This document shows positions 1 through 8,651 of a stretch of 64,000 nucleotides of DNA, piece by piece (the stretch's first letter is position 1; every line of letters starts with the position of its first letter). This stretch comes from UBA668 sp963720695. GTDB lineage: Bacteria; Actinomycetota; Acidimicrobiia; Acidimicrobiales; Ilumatobacteraceae. The translations under genes were made by a program, and so were the position numbers. Below the pieces are notes generated by a model. The model was not told where the DNA came from, made no database searches, and saw only the letters and a list, made by a program, of their open reading frames with translations. Location of the stretch: assembly GCA_963720695.1 (NCBI GenBank), contig CAVRGG010000004.1, positions 496,001 to 560,000 on the forward strand, in the 5' to 3' direction.

Positions 1-415
1 ACGCCGTGCTCTTCACCGGCACCAGCATCTCCCCGTCGCGCAGCAGCGCCGGCGCCCAGTAGGCGGCGGTGTCGAGCTGCTGGTCGCACGTCGTCGTGCC
101 ACCCACGAGCGCCGACGGTGTGGTCTCGGCGTCCACGTGCTCGTTGCCGAAGAAGACGTGCAGGTGACTGAACCCGGGCTGGCCGGGGAACACGATCGGA
201 TCGTCCATGGCGGCGTGGCTGTAGGCGCACTCCACGAGGAACTGCGGCACCGCCCCCTGGGGACCAGCCACCGGTCGGTCGGGCTGGCCCAGCGAGGTGA
301 CGTCGGTGTGGACATGGACGTGCGCGGTGACCGAGGGAGCACCTCGGTCACCGTCGCTGCAGCCACCGATCAGCGTGACCGTCGCCGCCAGGACGAGCCA
401 GCGTTGCAGGCGCAC
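1..415 (-). CDS. DUF1996-domain lipoprotein (3' end beyond window)
   Basis: The reading frame runs off the left edge of the window, leaving 138 codons of the N-terminal part. The GTG start lies 7 bases after the stop of the beta-helix gene, so it should be the third gene of that operon. Residues 1-19 form a short lipoprotein signal ending in a LIGGC lipobox. The mature part then reads FLVECAYSH and DPIVFPGQPGFSHLHVFFGN, the recognisable core of DUF1996 domains found in secreted proteins of fungi and actinobacteria. The function of DUF1996 is not established. The several histidines in this core (SHLHVFFGN) could bind metal, which would suit a cupredoxin operon, but that is inference. Confidence 0.8.
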   Translation of the reverse strand, partial: MRLQRWLVLAATVTLIGGCSDGDRGAPSVTAHVHVHTDVTSLGQPDRPVAGPQGAVPQFLVECAYSHAAMDDPIVFPGQPGFSHLHVFFGNEHVDAETTPSALVGGTTTCDQQLDTAAYWAPALLRDGEMLVPVKSTA

Positions 416-422
416 GTGTCCG

Positions 423-1841
423 TCAGGCCGGCTTGGTCGGGACCACGATCGCGGCGAGGTCCACCGTGAACGGCACGTCGGTCGCCGGATGTGCCGGTGC
501 CGTCGCGGCATCGGGCATCTGCTCCTGAGGCTGCAGGTCGGGCAGGGGCGCCGTCTTCCAGTCCACCGACGGCGGGTGGGTCTCTCCCAGCCAGTTGGCG
601 ATCGGGTACTCCCCCGCGGTCCAGTCACCGCTGCCGGTCGCGTCGCACGGGGCGAGCGTCTCCAGCTCGTAGGGCAGCGTCGAGGTGAACGTGTTGCCGG
701 AGAAGCAGTTGCCCAGGGTCGACACGTCGGTGCCCGCCGAGGCGACCAGAAGATCGGCCACGCGGTTGTCGCTGAGCACGTTGTCGACGACGCGGTTCTG
801 CTGCGCGTCCCACAGGATCGGGCCACCCGGGTCCGTCGGCACCATCTGCTTCTGCTCCGAGCACGGCGTGCTCCACTCGTCCGGCGTCGGCACCTCGTCG
901 TTGGGATCATCCTCGAGGAACGGGACCGCGCCGATGCCGCTCTTGTCGTGGTCGTACACGAGGTTGCGCTCGATGTCGTTCTTCACCCCACCGGCGACCA
1001 GGATGCCGTTGCCCATGGCCAGCAACGCGACGTCGATCGCCGGCGTGTCGGCCTGGTTGTTGGAGTACACGAGGTTGCCCACGATCGTGGTCTCGCGGTT
1101 CGGGTAGCACAGCTCGTACGAGCCGCTGTTCGGCACGATCCCGGCGCGGTTGAAGCGGAACGTCGAATTGACGATCAGCAGATTGCCGCCCGAGTTCGTG
1201 CCCGAGTACCCGAGACCGTTGTGCTCGCTCACCGCGTGGTCCAGCACCGCGTTGCACGGATAGCACTCGCCGATGTACACGCCGGCATCGGGACTGCCCG
1301 CGGCGTAGATGTGATCGATCTGGCCGTTGACCGAGTCGAACGCGTAGACGCCGTAGTCACCCGTTCGATACGTGGTCAGGTACGAGCCGCGGTAGCCGTC
1401 GACGCCGGTCCAGAAGAAGCCGTTGTGGGTGTAGTTCATCGCCGTCATGTTCTCGACCGCGACCCCCTTGGCCCCGAGGATGCGCACCCCGTTGTCGAGC
1501 CGGAAGTCGCCGTCGAGCACGACGCTGTTGCGGTCGAGACCACGGATGGTGAGCTCGTCCGTCTCCACCTGGACCGCCTCCTTGTAGGTGCCGGGACCCA
1601 CCAGGATGAGCGCGCCGGGCGATGCCGCGTCGACCGCTGCCTGGATGGTGTCGTAGTCGTCGGGCACGTGGAGGACCTCGTCCGCGGGGACGGTCGTCTC
1701 CGGTGGCTGCGTCGTCGTCACCGCGGTCGTCGTGACCGCGGCCGTGGTGGCCGGCGTGGTCGAGGACTCTGCTCCCTTGCTCCCGCACGCGGCGACGAGC
1801 ATGGAGGCGGCGGCCAGTGCGGCCAGGAATCGACGTTGCAT
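423..1841 (-). CDS. Right-handed parallel beta-helix lipoprotein
   Basis: A 472-residue exported protein. Residues 1-19 are a lipoprotein signal with lipobox LVAAC and lipidated Cys19, followed by a Thr/Val-rich linker to about residue 60. The remainder shows IQAAVDAASPGALILVGPGTY and repeated short turns (N-x-V, G-I-x-V, N-x-F) typical of pectate-lyase/NosD-like beta-helices, with several paired cysteines. ATG at 1841 is preferred because AGAAGGG sits 8 bases upstream; a GTG at 1865 overlaps the stop of the cupredoxin gene and is the alternative. The fold is well supported. The substrate is unknown, and carbohydrate binding or a NosD-like role in copper handling are both possible given the neighbour. 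Confidence 0.85.
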   Translation of the reverse strand: MQRRFLAALAAASMLVAACGSKGAESSTTPATTAAVTTTAVTTTQPPETTVPADEVLHVPDDYDTIQAAVDAASPGALILVGPGTYKEAVQVETDELTIRGLDRNSVVLDGDFRLDNGVRILGAKGVAVENMTAMNYTHNGFFWTGVDGYRGSYLTTYRTGDYGVYAFDSVNGQIDHIYAAGSPDAGVYIGECYPCNAVLDHAVSEHNGLGYSGTNSGGNLLIVNSTFRFNRAGIVPNSGSYELCYPNRETTIVGNLVYSNNQADTPAIDVALLAMGNGILVAGGVKNDIERNLVYDHDKSGIGAVPFLEDDPNDEVPTPDEWSTPCSEQKQMVPTDPGGPILWDAQQNRVVDNVLSDNRVADLLVASAGTDVSTLGNCFSGNTFTSTLPYELETLAPCDATGSGDWTAGEYPIANWLGETHPPSVDWKTAPLPDLQPQEQMPDAATAPAHPATDVPFTVDLAAIVVPTKPA

Positions 1842-1861
1842 CGGGTGAACCCTTCTGTTGG

Positions 1862-2290
1862 TCACGGTGCGGTCACCGTGATCGTGCCGAACATGCCGGC
1901 TCTCGGACTTCCATGGATGGTGCAGTAGTAGACGTAGGTGCCGGGCCGGTCGAACACGCGCGAGTAGCTGTCCTTCGGTTGGAACCGATCCTCGTGGACG
2001 CCCCAGGACACGGCGTCGGGGTCGTCCGCGGGCACGATGTTGTGCGGGTTGCGGCCGTTGTTGGTGAACACGATCTCAGTGCCCGCGGCGATCGTGACCG
2101 CCTGAGGCACGAAGTTGTTGTCGATCGCGACCACCGCCGAACGCTCACCGTTCGCGGGGTAGGTCACCTCGCTGGTCGGGATCGGCGCCACCGTGGTGGT
2201 GGGCCTGCTCAGGCTGTCGTTCGGATCGGCGCCACACGCGACGACCACCACCATGAGCGCGCCAATCGCGATGCCGTTGATCGAACGCAC
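1862..2290 (-). CDS. Cupredoxin-type blue copper lipoprotein
   Basis: A 142-residue plastocyanin/azurin-like protein. It has a lipoprotein signal ending VVAC (Cys19) and a type-1 copper site that can be read directly: His83 in NPHNIV, then Cys123, His126 and Met133 in YYCTIHGSPRAGM (C-x2-H-x6-M). It should bind one copper ion at the outer face of the membrane and carry electrons. GTG at 2290 is chosen because GGAGGA lies 6 bases upstream; longer in-frame starts at 2305 and 2329 exist. It heads a three-lipoprotein operon: its stop overlaps the alternative GTG start of the beta-helix gene. It is divergent from the DedA-like gene, 53 bases away. Confidence 0.88.
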   Translation of the reverse strand: MRSINGIAIGALMVVVVACGADPNDSLSRPTTTVAPIPTSEVTYPANGERSAVVAIDNNFVPQAVTIAAGTEIVFTNNGRNPHNIVPADDPDAVSWGVHEDRFQPKDSYSRVFDRPGTYVYYCTIHGSPRAGMFGTITVTAP

Positions 2291-2330
2291 GTGTCTCCTC
2301 CCCATGCCCGGCCCCTCGCCGGGCGGCACC

Positions 2331-2336
2331 TAGTGT
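2331..2336 (+). promoter_or_regulatory. Leaderless -10 hexamer of DedA-like gene
   Basis: TAGTGT lies 7 bases before the GTG at 2344. This is the spacing expected when transcription starts at or beside the start codon, and it favours GTG 2344 over GTG 2335. No convincing -35 box was seen. Confidence 0.4.
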
Positions 2337-2343
2337 GCGACGA

Positions 2344-2985
2344 GTGAGTGACGACGTCCAAATCGAAGTGCCGGCGCCGCCGCCCCCACCTCCCACCGCT
2401 CCCATCTGGCTGGTCGCGTTCGTGGGGCTGGTGATCTGCACCAACATCGCCGCTGCGAGTTGGGCGGCACTCGAGGTGGACCACCCCGCGAAGCTGCTGA
2501 TGCTCTCCTCACGCAATCGATACCTGGTGCTCACCGTGCCGTCGGACATCTCGCCGTTCACGTGGGCCTTGGTCGGCACGCTCCGGATCCTCGTCGCCGC
2601 CGTGGTGTGCCACATGATCGGTCGCTGCTACGGCGACCGGGCCCTGCGATGGTTCTGGCGCTTCCTCGGCATGCCGCAGACGCAGGTCGCGAAGTTCGAG
2701 CAGCAGGTGGCACGCGCCGAGTGGATCGTCGTCCCGTTCTTCGTCGGCAGCAACATCGTGTGGGCGCTGACCGGGGCCGCGGGCACGAGCTGGAAGCGCC
2801 TGGCGCCGATGTTCGCCGTCGGTGTGGCGGCCCGCCTGGCGTTGCTGTGGTGGCTGGCCAAGGCGTTCGAGGGCACACTGCGCGACGTGATCGACTGGAC
2901 GAACCGCTACCAGTGGTGGATCGTCATCGCATCGGTGGCCGTCGTGGTCCTGGCCAATGTCCGCAATTTCCGACAGGGCCGGTGA
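2344..2985 (+). CDS. DedA-like integral membrane protein
   Basis: A 213-residue protein with a proline-rich N-terminus (APPPPPPTAP) and about five hydrophobic segments. The arrangement of an amphipathic stretch with GRCYGDRALRWFWRFLG, a central hydrophobic loop (VVPFFVGSNIVWALTGAAG) and two C-terminal helices resembles the DedA/VTT (SNARE-associated) superfamily, some members of which move lipids or small molecules across the membrane. The match is by pattern only, and the classical DedA Arg/Pro motif is degenerate. It may therefore be a distant family member or an unrelated membrane protein. GTG 2335 is an alternative start 9 bases upstream. Confidence 0.6.
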   Translation: MSDDVQIEVPAPPPPPPTAPIWLVAFVGLVICTNIAAASWAALEVDHPAKLLMLSSRNRYLVLTVPSDISPFTWALVGTLRILVAAVVCHMIGRCYGDRALRWFWRFLGMPQTQVAKFEQQVARAEWIVVPFFVGSNIVWALTGAAGTSWKRLAPMFAVGVAARLALLWWLAKAFEGTLRDVIDWTNRYQWWIVIASVAVVVLANVRNFRQGR

Positions 2986-3007
2986 CGAGGGCCATTCTCG
3001 GCCGTGC

Positions 3008-3013
3008 TAGAAC
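3008..3013 (+). promoter_or_regulatory. Leaderless -10-like hexamer of tpx
   Basis: TAGAAC lies 7 bases before the tpx ATG. It matches the recurring leaderless pattern except for its last base, so confidence is low. Confidence 0.28.
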
Positions 3014-3020
3014 CGTCCGC

Positions 3021-3518
3021 ATGGCAACCACCGCACTCGGGGGCAACCCCGTCCACACCGTCGGCGACCTCCCCTCGGTCGGCGCTCCCAGCCCGTCGTT
3101 CGCGATCACGAAGGGTGACCTCAGCGAGGTCTCCCCGGCAGACTTCGCAGGCAAGCGAGTCGTGCTCAACATCTTCCCCAGCATCGACACGGCCACGTGT
3201 GCCACGAGTGTCCGCAAGTTCAACGAACTGGCGTCAAGCCTCGAGAACACGGTCGTGCTGTGCGTGTCGGCCGACCTGCCGTTCGCCCAGGGACGCTTCT
3301 GTGGCGCCGAGGGCCTCTCCAACGTCGTCACCGCATCGACGTTCCGGAGCGATTTCGGCACGGCATACGGCGTGACCCTCGCCGACGGCAAACTGGCCGG
3401 GCTGCTCGCCCGCTCCGTCGTCGTGCTCGACGAGCACGGCACCGTCGTGCACAGCCAGCTGGTTCCCGAGATCGCTCAGGAGCCGGACTACGACGCCGCG
3501 ATCGAGTCGCTCGGTTAG
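3021..3518 (+). CDS. tpx: Thiol peroxidase (Tpx, atypical 2-Cys peroxiredoxin)
   Basis: A 165-residue cytoplasmic peroxiredoxin that reduces hydroperoxides using thioredoxin-like partners. The N-terminus GNPVHTVGDLPSVGAPSPSF and the active-site helix SIDTATCATSV (peroxidatic Cys60) are diagnostic of Tpx. Cys94 in RFCGAEGL is the resolving cysteine. Length matches the family. The TAG stop overlaps the TAA stop of convergent dapB by two bases, so no terminator separates the two genes. Confidence 0.95.
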   Translation: MATTALGGNPVHTVGDLPSVGAPSPSFAITKGDLSEVSPADFAGKRVVLNIFPSIDTATCATSVRKFNELASSLENTVVLCVSADLPFAQGRFCGAEGLSNVVTASTFRSDFGTAYGVTLADGKLAGLLARSVVVLDEHGTVVHSQLVPEIAQEPDYDAAIESLG

Positions 3519-4285
3519 ACGCCCAGCAAGGGGTCGAGCGACAGCGTCAGTCCCGGGTACTCGGCGATCCGTTTGCAGGCCAGCACCACGCCCGGCATGA
3601 AGCTGGCGCGGTCGTAGCTGTCCTGACGGATCGTCAGCGTCTGCCCCTGCGCGCCCAGGATCACCTGCTGGTGCGCGACCATCCCGCGCATGCGGACCGA
3701 ATGCAGGTGGATGCCTCCCGGTCCGACCCCACCTCGGCTTCCCGGGTAGATCTCGTACTCGGTCGGGTCGGCGGCCCACTCCTGCGAGGCGGCCGCCATC
3801 CGCTCGGCGGTGACCTTCGCCGTCCCCGATGGGGCGTCGATCTTGCGGTCGTGGTGCAACTCGATGATCTCGGCGGTGTCGAAGTAGGGCGCTGCCAGCT
3901 CTGCGAAGCGCATCATCAGCACCGCGCTGATCGCGAAGTTGGCGGCGATGATGCAGTTGCTGCCGCTGAACTCGCTGCGGAACAGGTCGACGTCGTCGGG
4001 CGTGAAGCCGGTGGTGCCGACCACTGCGTGCATCCCGTGCATCGCCAGCCACGGCAACGTCACCCGGGCCGCGGCGACGTTGGAGAAGTCGACGACCACC
4101 TCGCAGCCGGCGTCGGCCAGTGCTCTGAGCTCTGCCGCGATCTCGACGCCCTCCACCAGGCGCCCGGCGGAGTGCGGATCGACGGCGGCGACCAACTCGA
4201 GCGCATCGTCGGCGGCGATCGCCTCGCACACCGTGGCTCCCATCCGACCACCTGCACCCACCACACCCACACGAATCCGGCTCAT
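3515..4285 (-). CDS. dapB: 4-hydroxy-tetrahydrodipicolinate reductase (DapB)
   Basis: 256 residues. It catalyses the NAD(P)H-dependent reduction of 4-hydroxy-tetrahydrodipicolinate in lysine and meso-diaminopimelate synthesis. The N-terminus carries the dinucleotide-binding GVVGAGGRMG (residues 7-16). The C-terminal domain has the signature EIIELHHDRKIDAPSGTA, containing the catalytic His and Lys, and also the conserved GTTGFT loop. The start at MSRIRVG fits the family; upstream codons in this frame are not conserved. It follows the M16 peptidase gene by 28 bases. The gene order pnp-M16-dapB is common in actinobacteria. Confidence 0.95.
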   Translation of the reverse strand: MSRIRVGVVGAGGRMGATVCEAIAADDALELVAAVDPHSAGRLVEGVEIAAELRALADAGCEVVVDFSNVAAARVTLPWLAMHGMHAVVGTTGFTPDDVDLFRSEFSGSNCIIAANFAISAVLMMRFAELAAPYFDTAEIIELHHDRKIDAPSGTAKVTAERMAAASQEWAADPTEYEIYPGSRGGVGPGGIHLHSVRMRGMVAHQQVILGAQGQTLTIRQDSYDRASFMPGVVLACKRIAEYPGLTLSLDPLLGV

Positions 4286-4292
4286 GCCGACG

Positions 4293-4298
4293 ACGGTA
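4293..4298 (-). promoter_or_regulatory. Leaderless -10 hexamer of dapB
   Basis: TACCGT on the minus strand is 7 bases before the dapB ATG. It suggests dapB can be transcribed on its own as well as from the pnp side. Confidence 0.38.
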
Positions 4299-4313
4299 CT
4301 CGCTGCCCGCGGC

Positions 4314-5549
4314 TCAGGCGTCGGTGGCATTCGGGCCGACGGTGACCACGACCGGGTCACCGGTGAGGACGTCGGCGATGACCGACTGCACCGCCGCCTG
4401 GTCGACGGCTGCCCACCGCGCCACCTGTTCGTCGATCGGGCGTACCGAACCGGTGGTGATCAGTTGGCCCGCCGTGCGCGCCATGCGTGCACCGGTGTCC
4501 TCGAGACCGAGCTCGAACGCCCCGGTGAGGTAGCCGACAGCGATGTCCAGCTCCTCGTCGGTGATCCCTTCGGTGCCCAGTCGCCGGAGCTCGCTCAACA
4601 GCAGGGCCTGGACCTCGTCGGCATGCTCGGGCTGCGTGCCCGCATACAGCTGGAACACGCCGGCGTCGGCGTAGGCGGCGACGCCTGAGTAGACCGCGTA
4701 GGCCAGGCCGCGCCGTTCGCGGATCTCCTCGAACAGGCGGCTCGACATGCCTCCCCCGAGCACGTGGTTGACCACGTCGAGCGCCTCGCGCCGCGAGTCG
4801 CCACGGGCGAGCGCGCGGCCGCCCATCACGATGTGGACCTGCTCGCTCTCGTCGGCCAGCGAGACGCTGTCGCCCATCCCGCTCGGCGCGCCACGCGTGG
4901 GACGGTCGCCGCCGGGCGCGACACCCGAGAAGGCTTGCTCGATGTGGGCCAGCAACTCATCGTGCTCGAGCGGGCCGGCCGCCGCCACCACCATCGTGCC
5001 GGCCCGGTAGTGCTGGGCGAAGAACTCGCGCACGTCGTCGGGAGTGATGGCCTCGACGTGCTCTCGATCGCCCGCCGGGTCGCGTCCGAGCGCGTGGTCG
5101 GCGAACATGCGCTCGGCGAACACCCGGTGGGCGACGTCGTCGGGCGAGTCGTCGTCCATCGCCAACTCCTCGAGGATCACCTGGCGCTCGCCGTGCACAT
5201 CGCTGTCACGAAGCGCGGGTCGGGTCAGCACGTCGCCGAGCAACTCGATCCCGAACGCCGCGTGTCGAGCGGGGAGCCGGCAGTAGTACGCCGTGTACTC
5301 CTTGGAGGTGAACGCATTGAAGTCGCCACCCCGCCGATCCACGCCGCGGGACAACTCCTGAGCGGATCGGGTCTCGGTGCCCTTGAACAGCAGGTGCTCC
5401 AAGAAGTGACTCACACCGCTCAGCGTTTCGGGCTCGTCACGCGAGCCGACGCCGACCCAGACGCCAGTGGCCACCGACAGCGTGCTGGGCACGCGTTCGG
5501 TGGCCACCGTCAGGCCTGAGTCGAGTTGGGTGATACGAAGATCGGTCAC
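4314..5549 (-). CDS. M16 family zinc peptidase (pitrilysin/PqqL-like)
   Basis: 411 residues with the inverted zinc motif HFLEH at residues 48-52 (H-x2-E-H; Glu51 catalytic) and a downstream ERQVILEEL helix that supplies the third zinc ligand. The C-terminal half has the GGGMSSRLFEEIRE motif typical of the second M16 domain. It therefore looks like an active single-chain processing peptidase of about the usual 410-450 residues. It lies 12 bases after pnp and 28 bases before dapB, the order also seen in other Gram-positives. The biological substrate is unknown. Confidence 0.92.
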   Translation of the reverse strand: MTDLRITQLDSGLTVATERVPSTLSVATGVWVGVGSRDEPETLSGVSHFLEHLLFKGTETRSAQELSRGVDRRGGDFNAFTSKEYTAYYCRLPARHAAFGIELLGDVLTRPALRDSDVHGERQVILEELAMDDDSPDDVAHRVFAERMFADHALGRDPAGDREHVEAITPDDVREFFAQHYRAGTMVVAAAGPLEHDELLAHIEQAFSGVAPGGDRPTRGAPSGMGDSVSLADESEQVHIVMGGRALARGDSRREALDVVNHVLGGGMSSRLFEEIRERRGLAYAVYSGVAAYADAGVFQLYAGTQPEHADEVQALLLSELRRLGTEGITDEELDIAVGYLTGAFELGLEDTGARMARTAGQLITTGSVRPIDEQVARWAAVDQAAVQSVIADVLTGDPVVVTVGPNATDA

Positions 5550-5561
5550 CGTGCGAGGCCG

Positions 5562-8051
5562 TCAGCGATGACGACGCCGGCCGCCACGATCGCCGCGCTC
5601 TTCGCGGTCGCCGCCACCGGCATTGCCACCGGTCTCGCCGCCGGGACCGAGGTCACCGAGTTCACCGGCGAGCTCGGCGTCGAACGCGTCGTCGAACGAC
5701 ACGGCCACCGCACCTTCGACGGCCGGAGCCGCCGAGCGGGGCGCACGCTCGCCGCGGTCACGATCGCGACCACCGCGATCACCACGGTCGCCGCGATCAC
5801 CACGGTCGCCGCGGTCCGAGCGCTCCCGCGAGGGAGCGGACGAGCCTGCCCCTTCGGGGATGACCGGGTCCCACGAGTCACCGGGGGTGAGGCTGACCTT
5901 GCCCTTCTCGTCGATCTCCTCGACGATGACCTCGATCTCCTGACCGAGGGTGAGCACGTCTTCCACGTTGTTGATCCGCTTGCCCTTGCCGAGCTTGCTG
6001 ATGTGGACCAGGCCGTCGCGGCCGGGAAGGATGTTGACGAACGCACCGAACTTGGTGATGTTCACCACGCGACCCTGGTAGGTGGCACCGACGTCGGCCA
6101 TGGGCGGCGACACGATGGCGAGGATGCGAGCCTTCGCGTCCTCCATGCGCCACGCCTCGACCGCACCGATGGTGACGATGCCCTGGGCGCCGTCGTCGTC
6201 GACGGCGATGTCGGCACCGGTCTCCTGGGTGATCGTGTTGATGACCTTGCCCTTGGGCCCGATGACCTCGCCGATCTTGTCCATCGGGATGTGGATCGTG
6301 ATGATCTTCGGCGCCGTGGCGGCCACTTCCGGCCGGGGCTCGGCGATGCAGGCGTTCATGTTGGCGAGGATCTCGGTACGAGCTTCCTTCGCCTGGTTGA
6401 GCGCGGCGGCCAGCACGTCGGCAGGGATGCCGTCGATCTTGGTGTCGAGCTGCAGGGCCGTGATCGCGTCGGCGGTACCGGCGACCTTGAAGTCCATGTC
6501 GCCGAACGCATCCTCGGCACCGAGGATGTCGGTGAGGGTGGTGTACTTGCCTTCGGCGAACACGAGGCCCATGGCGATACCGGCCACGGGGGCCTTGATC
6601 GGCACACCGGCGTCCATGAGGGCCAGCGAGCCCGAGCACACCGACGCCATCGACGTCGAGCCGTTGGAGGCGAGCACCTCGGCCACGAGCCGGAGCGTGT
6701 AGTTGAAGTTGTCGAGACCCGGCAGCACGGGGAGCAGCGCACGGGCGGCGAGCGCACCGTGGCCGATCTCACGACGCTTGGGCGAGCCCACGCGACCCGT
6801 CTCACCGTTGGCCCACGGGGCCATGTTGTAGTGGAACAGGAAGTACTTGTTGGTCTCCGGCCCGAGGGTGTCGAGCAACTGGTTCATGCGGGGCATGGCC
6901 ATCGTGACGACGTTCATCACCTGGGTCTCGCCACGCTGGAAGAGGCCGGTGCCGTGGGCGGTGGGCAGCACGCCCACTTCGCTGCTGAGCGGACGGAGGT
7001 CGCGGGGACCACGACCGTCGATGCGCAGACCCTCGTCGACGATCCGCTTGCGGACGAGCTTCTTGGTGAGGCTGCGCACCGCTTCTTTGACCTCGCGCTC
7101 GCGACCGGCGAACTCGCTGCCTTCGCCACAGAGCTTGGCGATGGCGTCGGCGGCCACGGCGTCGGTGGCGGCGTTGCGATCGGCCTTGAGGGCGATGGCG
7201 ACGGCCTTGGACAGCTCAGGCGTGGCGATGGGCTCGACCGCGGCGAACACCTCGGGGGCGTAGTCGACGGTGACGCTGTACTCCATCGGCACGATCGGAC
7301 CGTGTGCGGCGACGACACCGGCGACGAGCTCGCGCTGCAGCGCGATGCTCTCCTTGATCCAGGTCTTGCTCGCCTCGAGGCCACCGGCGAGGGCGGTCTC
7401 GTCGACCTTCGGGGCGCCGTCGGCGTAGTAGTCGAAGCTCTTGGTGGTGCCACCGGCCTCCACCATCATGATGGCGACGTCGCCGCTGTCGAGCTGGCGC
7501 CCGGCGACGACGAGCTCGAACGTGCTGGCCTGGCCCTCTTCGTAGGTCGGGTGGGGGATCCACTCGCCGGTCTGGCTGTAGGCGACGCGCACGGCGCCGA
7601 TCGGGCCGTCGAAGGGGATGCCGCTGATCATCAGCGACGCCGACGCGGCGTTGATCGAGAGCACGTCGTGCGGGTTCTCCATGTCGGCACCGATGATGGT
7701 GAGCACGACCTGGGTCTCGTTGCGGAAGCCCTCGGGGAACGCGGGACGCAGCGGCCGGTCGGTGAGCCGGCAGGTGAGGATCGCGTCCTCGGTGGGACGA
7801 CCCTCGCGACGGAAGAACGAGCCCGGGATCTTGCCCGCGGCGTACGCACGCTCTTCGACGTCGATGGTCAGGGGGAAGAAGTCCGCACCGGGGCGGGCTT
7901 CCTTGGCAGCGTTGGCAGTTGCCAACACCGTGGTACGGCCCAGGGTCGCGACCACGGCACCCTGGCTCTGCTGAGCCAGCTTGCCGGTTTCGAACGACAG
8001 GGTCTTGTCGGTACCGGAAACGGCACTCGACACTCGGATGGCATCTGCCAT
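5562..8051 (-). CDS. pnp: Polyribonucleotide nucleotidyltransferase (PNPase)
   Basis: 829 residues. It degrades RNA phosphorolytically from the 3' end and also acts in guanosine pentaphosphate turnover. Order: first RNase PH domain (LGRTTVLATA, then PGSFFRREGRPTE), linker helices, second RNase PH domain (GLFQRGETQVMNV, with the catalytic GDMDFKVAGT Asp pair), KH domain (IGEVIGPKGKVINTI) and S1 domain (VVNITKFGAFVNILPGRDGLVHISK). A C-terminal tail of about 110 residues follows, containing tandem Asp-Arg-Gly units and a Gly/Arg-rich end, longer than in E. coli; such tails can bind RNA or partners. The start is supported by AGGAGCT upstream. It lies 202 bases downstream of rpsO, as in most bacteria. 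Confidence 0.97.
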   Translation of the reverse strand: MADAIRVSSAVSGTDKTLSFETGKLAQQSQGAVVATLGRTTVLATANAAKEARPGADFFPLTIDVEERAYAAGKIPGSFFRREGRPTEDAILTCRLTDRPLRPAFPEGFRNETQVVLTIIGADMENPHDVLSINAASASLMISGIPFDGPIGAVRVAYSQTGEWIPHPTYEEGQASTFELVVAGRQLDSGDVAIMMVEAGGTTKSFDYYADGAPKVDETALAGGLEASKTWIKESIALQRELVAGVVAAHGPIVPMEYSVTVDYAPEVFAAVEPIATPELSKAVAIALKADRNAATDAVAADAIAKLCGEGSEFAGREREVKEAVRSLTKKLVRKRIVDEGLRIDGRGPRDLRPLSSEVGVLPTAHGTGLFQRGETQVMNVVTMAMPRMNQLLDTLGPETNKYFLFHYNMAPWANGETGRVGSPKRREIGHGALAARALLPVLPGLDNFNYTLRLVAEVLASNGSTSMASVCSGSLALMDAGVPIKAPVAGIAMGLVFAEGKYTTLTDILGAEDAFGDMDFKVAGTADAITALQLDTKIDGIPADVLAAALNQAKEARTEILANMNACIAEPRPEVAATAPKIITIHIPMDKIGEVIGPKGKVINTITQETGADIAVDDDGAQGIVTIGAVEAWRMEDAKARILAIVSPPMADVGATYQGRVVNITKFGAFVNILPGRDGLVHISKLGKGKRINNVEDVLTLGQEIEVIVEEIDEKGKVSLTPGDSWDPVIPEGAGSSAPSRERSDRGDRGDRGDRGDRGGRDRDRGERAPRSAAPAVEGAVAVSFDDAFDAELAGELGDLGPGGETGGNAGGGDREERGDRGGRRRHR
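5774..5809. repeat. Tandem 18-bp repeat inside pnp
   Basis: Two exact copies of an 18-base unit (5774-5791 and 5792-5809) with degraded partial copies on both sides. They encode the repeated Arg-Gly-Asp steps of the PNPase tail. Such a repeat can expand or contract by slippage without breaking the frame. Confidence 0.8.
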
Positions 8052-8253
8052 GACGAGCTCCTTTCATGCCGCGTCGCGCGTTCGCACGGGCTTTCGGAGC
8101 GGAGGTCGGTTCCCAGTCGCCAACACCGACGCGCTGCCCGGAGGGGCATCGGTACTCGCGACTGACAACCGATCCAGAGGTTCCGCTCGGTTGGTATGTC
8201 GCGATCAGCCTACCAGCACTGATGCCCGCCGGTGCGGACAGGGGCGACGCCGG

Positions 8254-8514
8254 TCAGCGACGCAGGCCGTTGGCGGCGACGATGGCGCGGTAACGCTCGA
8301 CGTCGATGTTCTTCACGTAGTCGAGCATGCGCCGACGGCGGCCGACCAGCTTGAGGAGGCCACGACGGCTGTGGTGGTCCTTCTTGTGGGTCTTGAAGTG
8401 CTCGGTGAGGTGGTTGATGCGTGCGGTGAGCAGCGCGATCTGCACCTCGGGCGAACCGGTGTCGGTGTCGCTGAGCTTGTGCGCGTCGATGGTTTCGATC
8501 TTCGGCGGCAGCAT
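8254..8514 (-). CDS. rpsO: 30S ribosomal protein S15
   Basis: 86 residues, a complete S15. It has the conserved DTGSPEVQIALLT and the rRNA-binding HKKDHHSRRGLL segment, then RRRMLDY. It contacts the 16S rRNA central domain early in 30S assembly. It is followed by pnp on the same strand, as is usual; the normal upstream neighbour ribF is displaced by the ABC operon. An AGGAAGGG tract upstream serves as ribosome binding site. Confidence 0.97.
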   Translation of the reverse strand: MLPPKIETIDAHKLSDTDTGSPEVQIALLTARINHLTEHFKTHKKDHHSRRGLLKLVGRRRRMLDYVKNIDVERYRAIVAANGLRR

Positions 8515-8651
8515 GATGCCTTCCCTTCCTGTGGAGGTCGCCCGCCGGCTGACGGCCGGGGAGCATCGCGTCGGAGGTTTCGCCCCGACGGACGCAGCAA
8601 GACTAGCGGCTCACGACCGGGGAAACCTCCCGACGGCGAGGACACCCCTCC

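Noticed and set aside
297..1928. Long plus-strand open frame of about 540 codons opposite the beta-helix gene
   Set aside because: Arg/His/Val-rich antisense shadow with no domain signal; the minus-strand frame has a signal peptide, lipobox and fold signature.
2306..2324. Hairpin CCCGGC/GCCGGG before the cupredoxin gene
   Set aside because: Short stem in GC-rich DNA between divergent genes; no supporting context beyond chance.
5774..5809. Short tandem repeat as a CRISPR array
   Set aside because: No spacers; the units are contiguous coding repeats.
5526..8165. 880-codon plus-strand open frame opposite pnp
   Set aside because: Antisense shadow of a conserved gene in GC-rich DNA; composition (Gly/Asp/Val/His) is typical of such shadows.
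8167..8192. Inverted repeat AACCGA/TCGGTT in the rpsO-pnp gap as a terminator or RNase III site
   Set aside because: Only 6 bp with a 14-base loop and no U-tract; too weak to annotate. The rest of the 202-base gap shows nothing firm.
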